Shown: positions 7,186 to 10,250 of the stretch, in pieces
Layout: every line of letters begins with the position of its first letter
Numbering within the stretch: the first letter of the stretch is position 1
Source of the DNA: Larix sibirica
Taxonomy: Eukaryota; Streptophyta; Pinopsida; Pinales; Pinaceae
Length of the DNA: 10,250 nucleotides
Reading direction: 5' to 3'
Assembly: GCA_004151065.3 (NCBI GenBank)
Contig: NWUY0300001507.1
Location: forward strand, 46,822-57,071
Translations under genes and position numbers: made by a program
The notes under the pieces: model-generated
Told to the model about the DNA's origin: nothing
Seen by the model: only the letters and a program-made list of their open reading frames with translations
Database searches by the model: none

Positions 7186-7463
7186 AAATGTCAAAGCTTG
7201 TAGTAATGTCGAAGTGTGCATTTGGTAAAATGTCGAAATGTACAAGTTGGTGAAATGTCGAAGTTTGCAGTAATGGATTTCATAAAAGTGTGGAATGTCG
7301 AAGTGCGCAGTTGGTAAAATGTCGAAATGAACAAGTTGATGAAATGTCAAAATTTGCAGTGCATGAAATGACGAAGTTCATAGTGTGTGGAATGCCGAAG
7401 TGCGTAGTCGGTAAAGTATCGAAATGCACAATAATAAATTGAAGTACTGATGAAATGACGAAG
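7186..7463. repeat. Degenerate 24-25 bp minisatellite, copy 2
   Basis: Same array as 2520..2797, with the same number of units and the same irregular 18-bp and 40-bp steps. Minisatellites usually change unit number quickly, so an unchanged array points to very recent or purely artificial copying. Confidence 0.85.
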
Positions 7464-8826
7464 TCATCAAAAAGAAGAGATCATATTGACTAGAAATTCA
7501 CTTTGAGGAAAAATGCAAAAGACTTAAACAATAATACAAATTACATGTAGCACACTGACATAGATCAAGATGACTGCGCGTATGAAAGTGGATAATGACA
7601 GCTTTGGTGGGGTCAAGTTAGTTGTTTGGGAAAACTTAACCATGAATAAAGTATATGGGTAAAATTAATCATGAAGAAATAAATATGGGGTGTCTCCAAC
7701 AAAGGAAGCCCCTAGGGATGGTCCACTTAAGAAAACTATGTTTAAAGGAAAAGTAATTTGATCAATATAAATAAACAAAGGTTGAAACATCTTTATGTGG
7801 AGGCGTTGAAAAGAGGACGAGGATAAGATTCTAAGATTGCGAAGAAGAATTCAGTTGAAGATAGGTAGAAGATTCTTGATCTGGGGTCTACTCACTAGTG
7901 AAATGTGAGGAAAATGAAGTGACAAGGTGACAAACTGAAGAGGATTCAGTTTGACGAAAAAATATTTTTTCGAGTTAAAAGAAGATGGAGTATTTTGGTA
8001 CCATATCAACAAGGACACAATGCGATAAAAGGATAACATTTTAGGTTGAAAAAAATGGTGCCCACAATGACGAAGACTCAAGAACAATATCATAGGTTAA
8101 AAGAGGATGAATGGCAGAATGGAGAAAATAGAGTAGCTGCTAGCTAAAGCACATAATACATAATGAAACATCTAGAAATTTGGATGTGCAGATAAAGTCA
8201 CAGATTGAATTATGCAGTGGATAAAGGATTTACAGGTTAAGGAACACAAGAACAATTGCAGTAATATAACAACCTCTTTAGGTGTAGCTGAAGGAACTCT
8301 AAATATGAAACTTTGTAGTCTTTTTCGCTCTTTAGAAGTCAACAACCTCGGAGTGTGAAACTTGAGATTGGTAAGTAGCCTCATTCCTTCATTTCCTCTA
8401 ACCTATTTTGTGTGACTTAAGTCAACTGGTTAAATCGAATTGCACGTCATGTTTTTTGATAGATAAAATTCCCCCATAATGAACCAACACGTTCTATTAG
8501 ACGTGGAGTTCCCCCCGATATTATGTACGTACAATATGGAAGATGGTTGACTTAACAATTTAAAAACATGACATACATATACTCTATTCGGACATAAGAC
8601 TATGAATTAAGAAGACATTTAGACTAAAGAACTAAATTTGAGATTTTGAAACAAACTCTACTATAAACTTTTATTGATAAAACAACCTTGAAACTCTCTT
8701 CACTACCAAACACTTCCATGTTCAAAAACCGAAAATTGAGATACACTATGCCCTCCAATATATTAAAGCAATATAATGATTCCCCACTTTCAGACAATAA
8801 GAACGTCGCACAAAAATGCTTTTGCC
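7464..8826. other. Noncoding AT-rich stretch, copy 2
   Basis: Repeat of 2798..4160 and likewise without a recognisable gene. It holds three of the seven differences from copy 1, within 24 bp (7846, 7868, 7869). Confidence 0.55.
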
Positions 8827-9026
8827 AACTCAATTGCAAATAGCAACACTTTTTTCTCAATTAAAGGCAAAGACAGATGATCAAAACCAAAATAAGACAC
8901 TAGAAAATAAAGAGAATTAAATTGTAAACTCAATTGCAAATCGCAAAACTTTTTTCTCAATTAAAGGCAAAGATAGATGATGAAAACCAAAATAAGACAC
9001 TAGAAAATAAAGAGAGTGAAATTGTT
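8827..9026. repeat. Two-unit 100-bp tandem repeat, copy 2
   Basis: Same as 4161..4360, with units at 8827..8926 and 8927..9026. Confidence 0.92.
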
Positions 9027-10187
9027 CCAATGTCTGGATGCATGGATGAAAGGCCAGAACATCAAGTGTAGCAAAACACAGATTGTGAAATTGTGCCTGA
9101 CCATTCATAATATACTTATCTCCACTTATTTTTTTACCTTACCTGTATTCTTTTAGAAGTTAATCAAGGCTTTTCCAATGCCTTGATTGCATTACATCAC
9201 TATTATTTGTTTCTAACTTTGCTCTATTTAATCCATACTAGGAGGGAGGCTTTTGATAGGAATGATTGCTTTTAGGCATAAAATTTCGGACAAACATTCA
9301 AGGCTATGAAAATTTCCCACTAGGCCTAATAATTGTACAATTGTAGGAAGGAAACACAATTTACCATAACAAGATCGAGTGCTTGTGATTGAACAGCGGA
9401 GGGGCCCCAAAAATAGTTCAAATATGTCTCATACGGGTTTTGTTGCTATCAAACTCCAACAACATGATTGAATGACCTACCTATACGTGTGTTGCATATA
9501 TAATAATATACACAACTCAATAATACCACGAACAAAGTTCACACATTTCACATTACCTTTAGTATAGCAAAAACATCATGAATTTGTAGGAAAACACATG
9601 ATAATGTATTGTACATTATATTTAAAATGCACACTATCACAACTATAAATGAAAACTCAATATTGGAAACCAAATATCTAGAAAACGAAATATCGAGAAA
9701 AGATCGGAAATAGCAGCTTCACATTCATAAGCTTAGGAACGTTAATGCCATGTGACTCTTTTATGAGATCTAACTAACTACCAGACCTCAGGATGTAAGC
9801 GAGGTTTAGTCATGTAAAGTAGAAGGCGACAGAAATCATTTAGAAACAATGGCGGAAGAGGCAGATTGAGACAACCAACGTCAGCTTTGAGTTCGCACCC
9901 CAACAAAGAGTTGCATTTGATAACCTTGCCTTACCTGAGCTAACACACTCACAAGGTCACCGAATAGTAATACGGGGCGACTTTGGCTTGAATTGGAATG
10001 CTTACCTAGCCAATTCGTTTAGTAGAATGAATAGGCCCTCCCCTCATAATCTAGTCGACTAGGCCCAATGATGTAGGAGCATCCTGCTCTCCATCCAAGT
10101 GCAATGTTTGGTCAGACCTTAGGGTCTTGACATTTTTCTAAGCAAAGGTCTTTGATGAAATATTGTAAATAATACTATGTTTTTAGT
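9027..10187. other. Noncoding stretch, copy 2
   Basis: Repeat of 4361..5521 with one difference seen (9079). The two hairpins recur at 9162..9188 and 9601..9619. No gene recognised. Confidence 0.5.
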
Positions 10188-10199
10188 GTGATTCTATAT

Positions 10200-10237
10200 G
10201 AGTGATGAGTCACTAGGTGAGTGATGAGTCATTGAGT
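10200..10237. repeat. 19-bp tandem repeat in the right-hand flank
   Basis: GAGTGATGAGTCACTAGGT (10200..10218) is followed by GAGTGATGAGTCATTGAGT (10219..10237), with a further GAG start. This lies beyond the duplicated block, in single-copy sequence at the window edge, and may continue outside. Confidence 0.8.
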
Positions 10238-10250
10238 GAGTTGTGTAACT

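Larger units (their letters stand above)
5524..10187 (+). repeat. Large direct duplication, unit 2 (4664 bp)
   Basis: Second copy of 858..5521. It begins abruptly inside gag, just after the N, and on its right runs smoothly into unique sequence (10188 onward). It therefore has the mirror-image flank pattern of unit 1, as expected either for a tandem duplication or for two overlapping contigs placed end to end. Confidence 0.97.

Overview
The window is nuclear DNA from a flowering plant, probably a dicot. It is AT-rich and holds no complete host gene. The plant assignment rests on two things: part of a Ty1/Copia-type retrotransposon with a primer-binding site matching the plant initiator tRNA-Met, and a fragment of a plant L-gulono-1,4-lactone oxidase-like (GULLO, aldonolactone oxidase family) gene with a plant-style short intron. 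The species cannot be named from the sequence.

The layout is dominated by one large direct duplication. Bases 858..5521 recur as 5524..10187 at a constant offset of 4666 bp. I saw no length differences and only seven substitutions by eye. A single undetermined base (5522) lies exactly at the junction, so the duplication may be an unmerged overlap between two contigs (or two haplotypes) rather than a real tandem duplication. Read from left to right:
(1) 1..978, minus strand: a broken Copia gag with a CCHC zinc knuckle, interrupted by about 105 bp of foreign sequence that carries a second single N (477).
(2) 1017..1028: the primer-binding site, followed by the 5' LTR at about 1031..1425, with a TATA box and a strong hairpin in its transcribed part.
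(3) 1431..2255, plus strand: the remnant of the GULLO-like gene, which lacks its FAD-binding N-terminus and its C-terminal end and begins where the LTR stops.
(4) 2344..2797: degenerate short tandem repeats, mainly a 24-25 bp unit.
(5) 2798..5521: noncoding DNA with a 100-bp tandem repeat (4161..4360) and a few inverted repeats.
(6) 5524..10187: the second copy of all of this, starting inside gag.
(7) 10188..10250: unique right flank with a 19-bp tandem repeat.

The parts do not form a working pathway. The simplest history is that a Copia element inserted, in opposite orientation, into or beside an already decaying GULLO-like gene. The whole block was then either duplicated very recently or represented twice by the assembly. 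Most other open frames in the window are short, lack recognisable domains and lie opposite real or repetitive sequence, so they are not annotated as genes.
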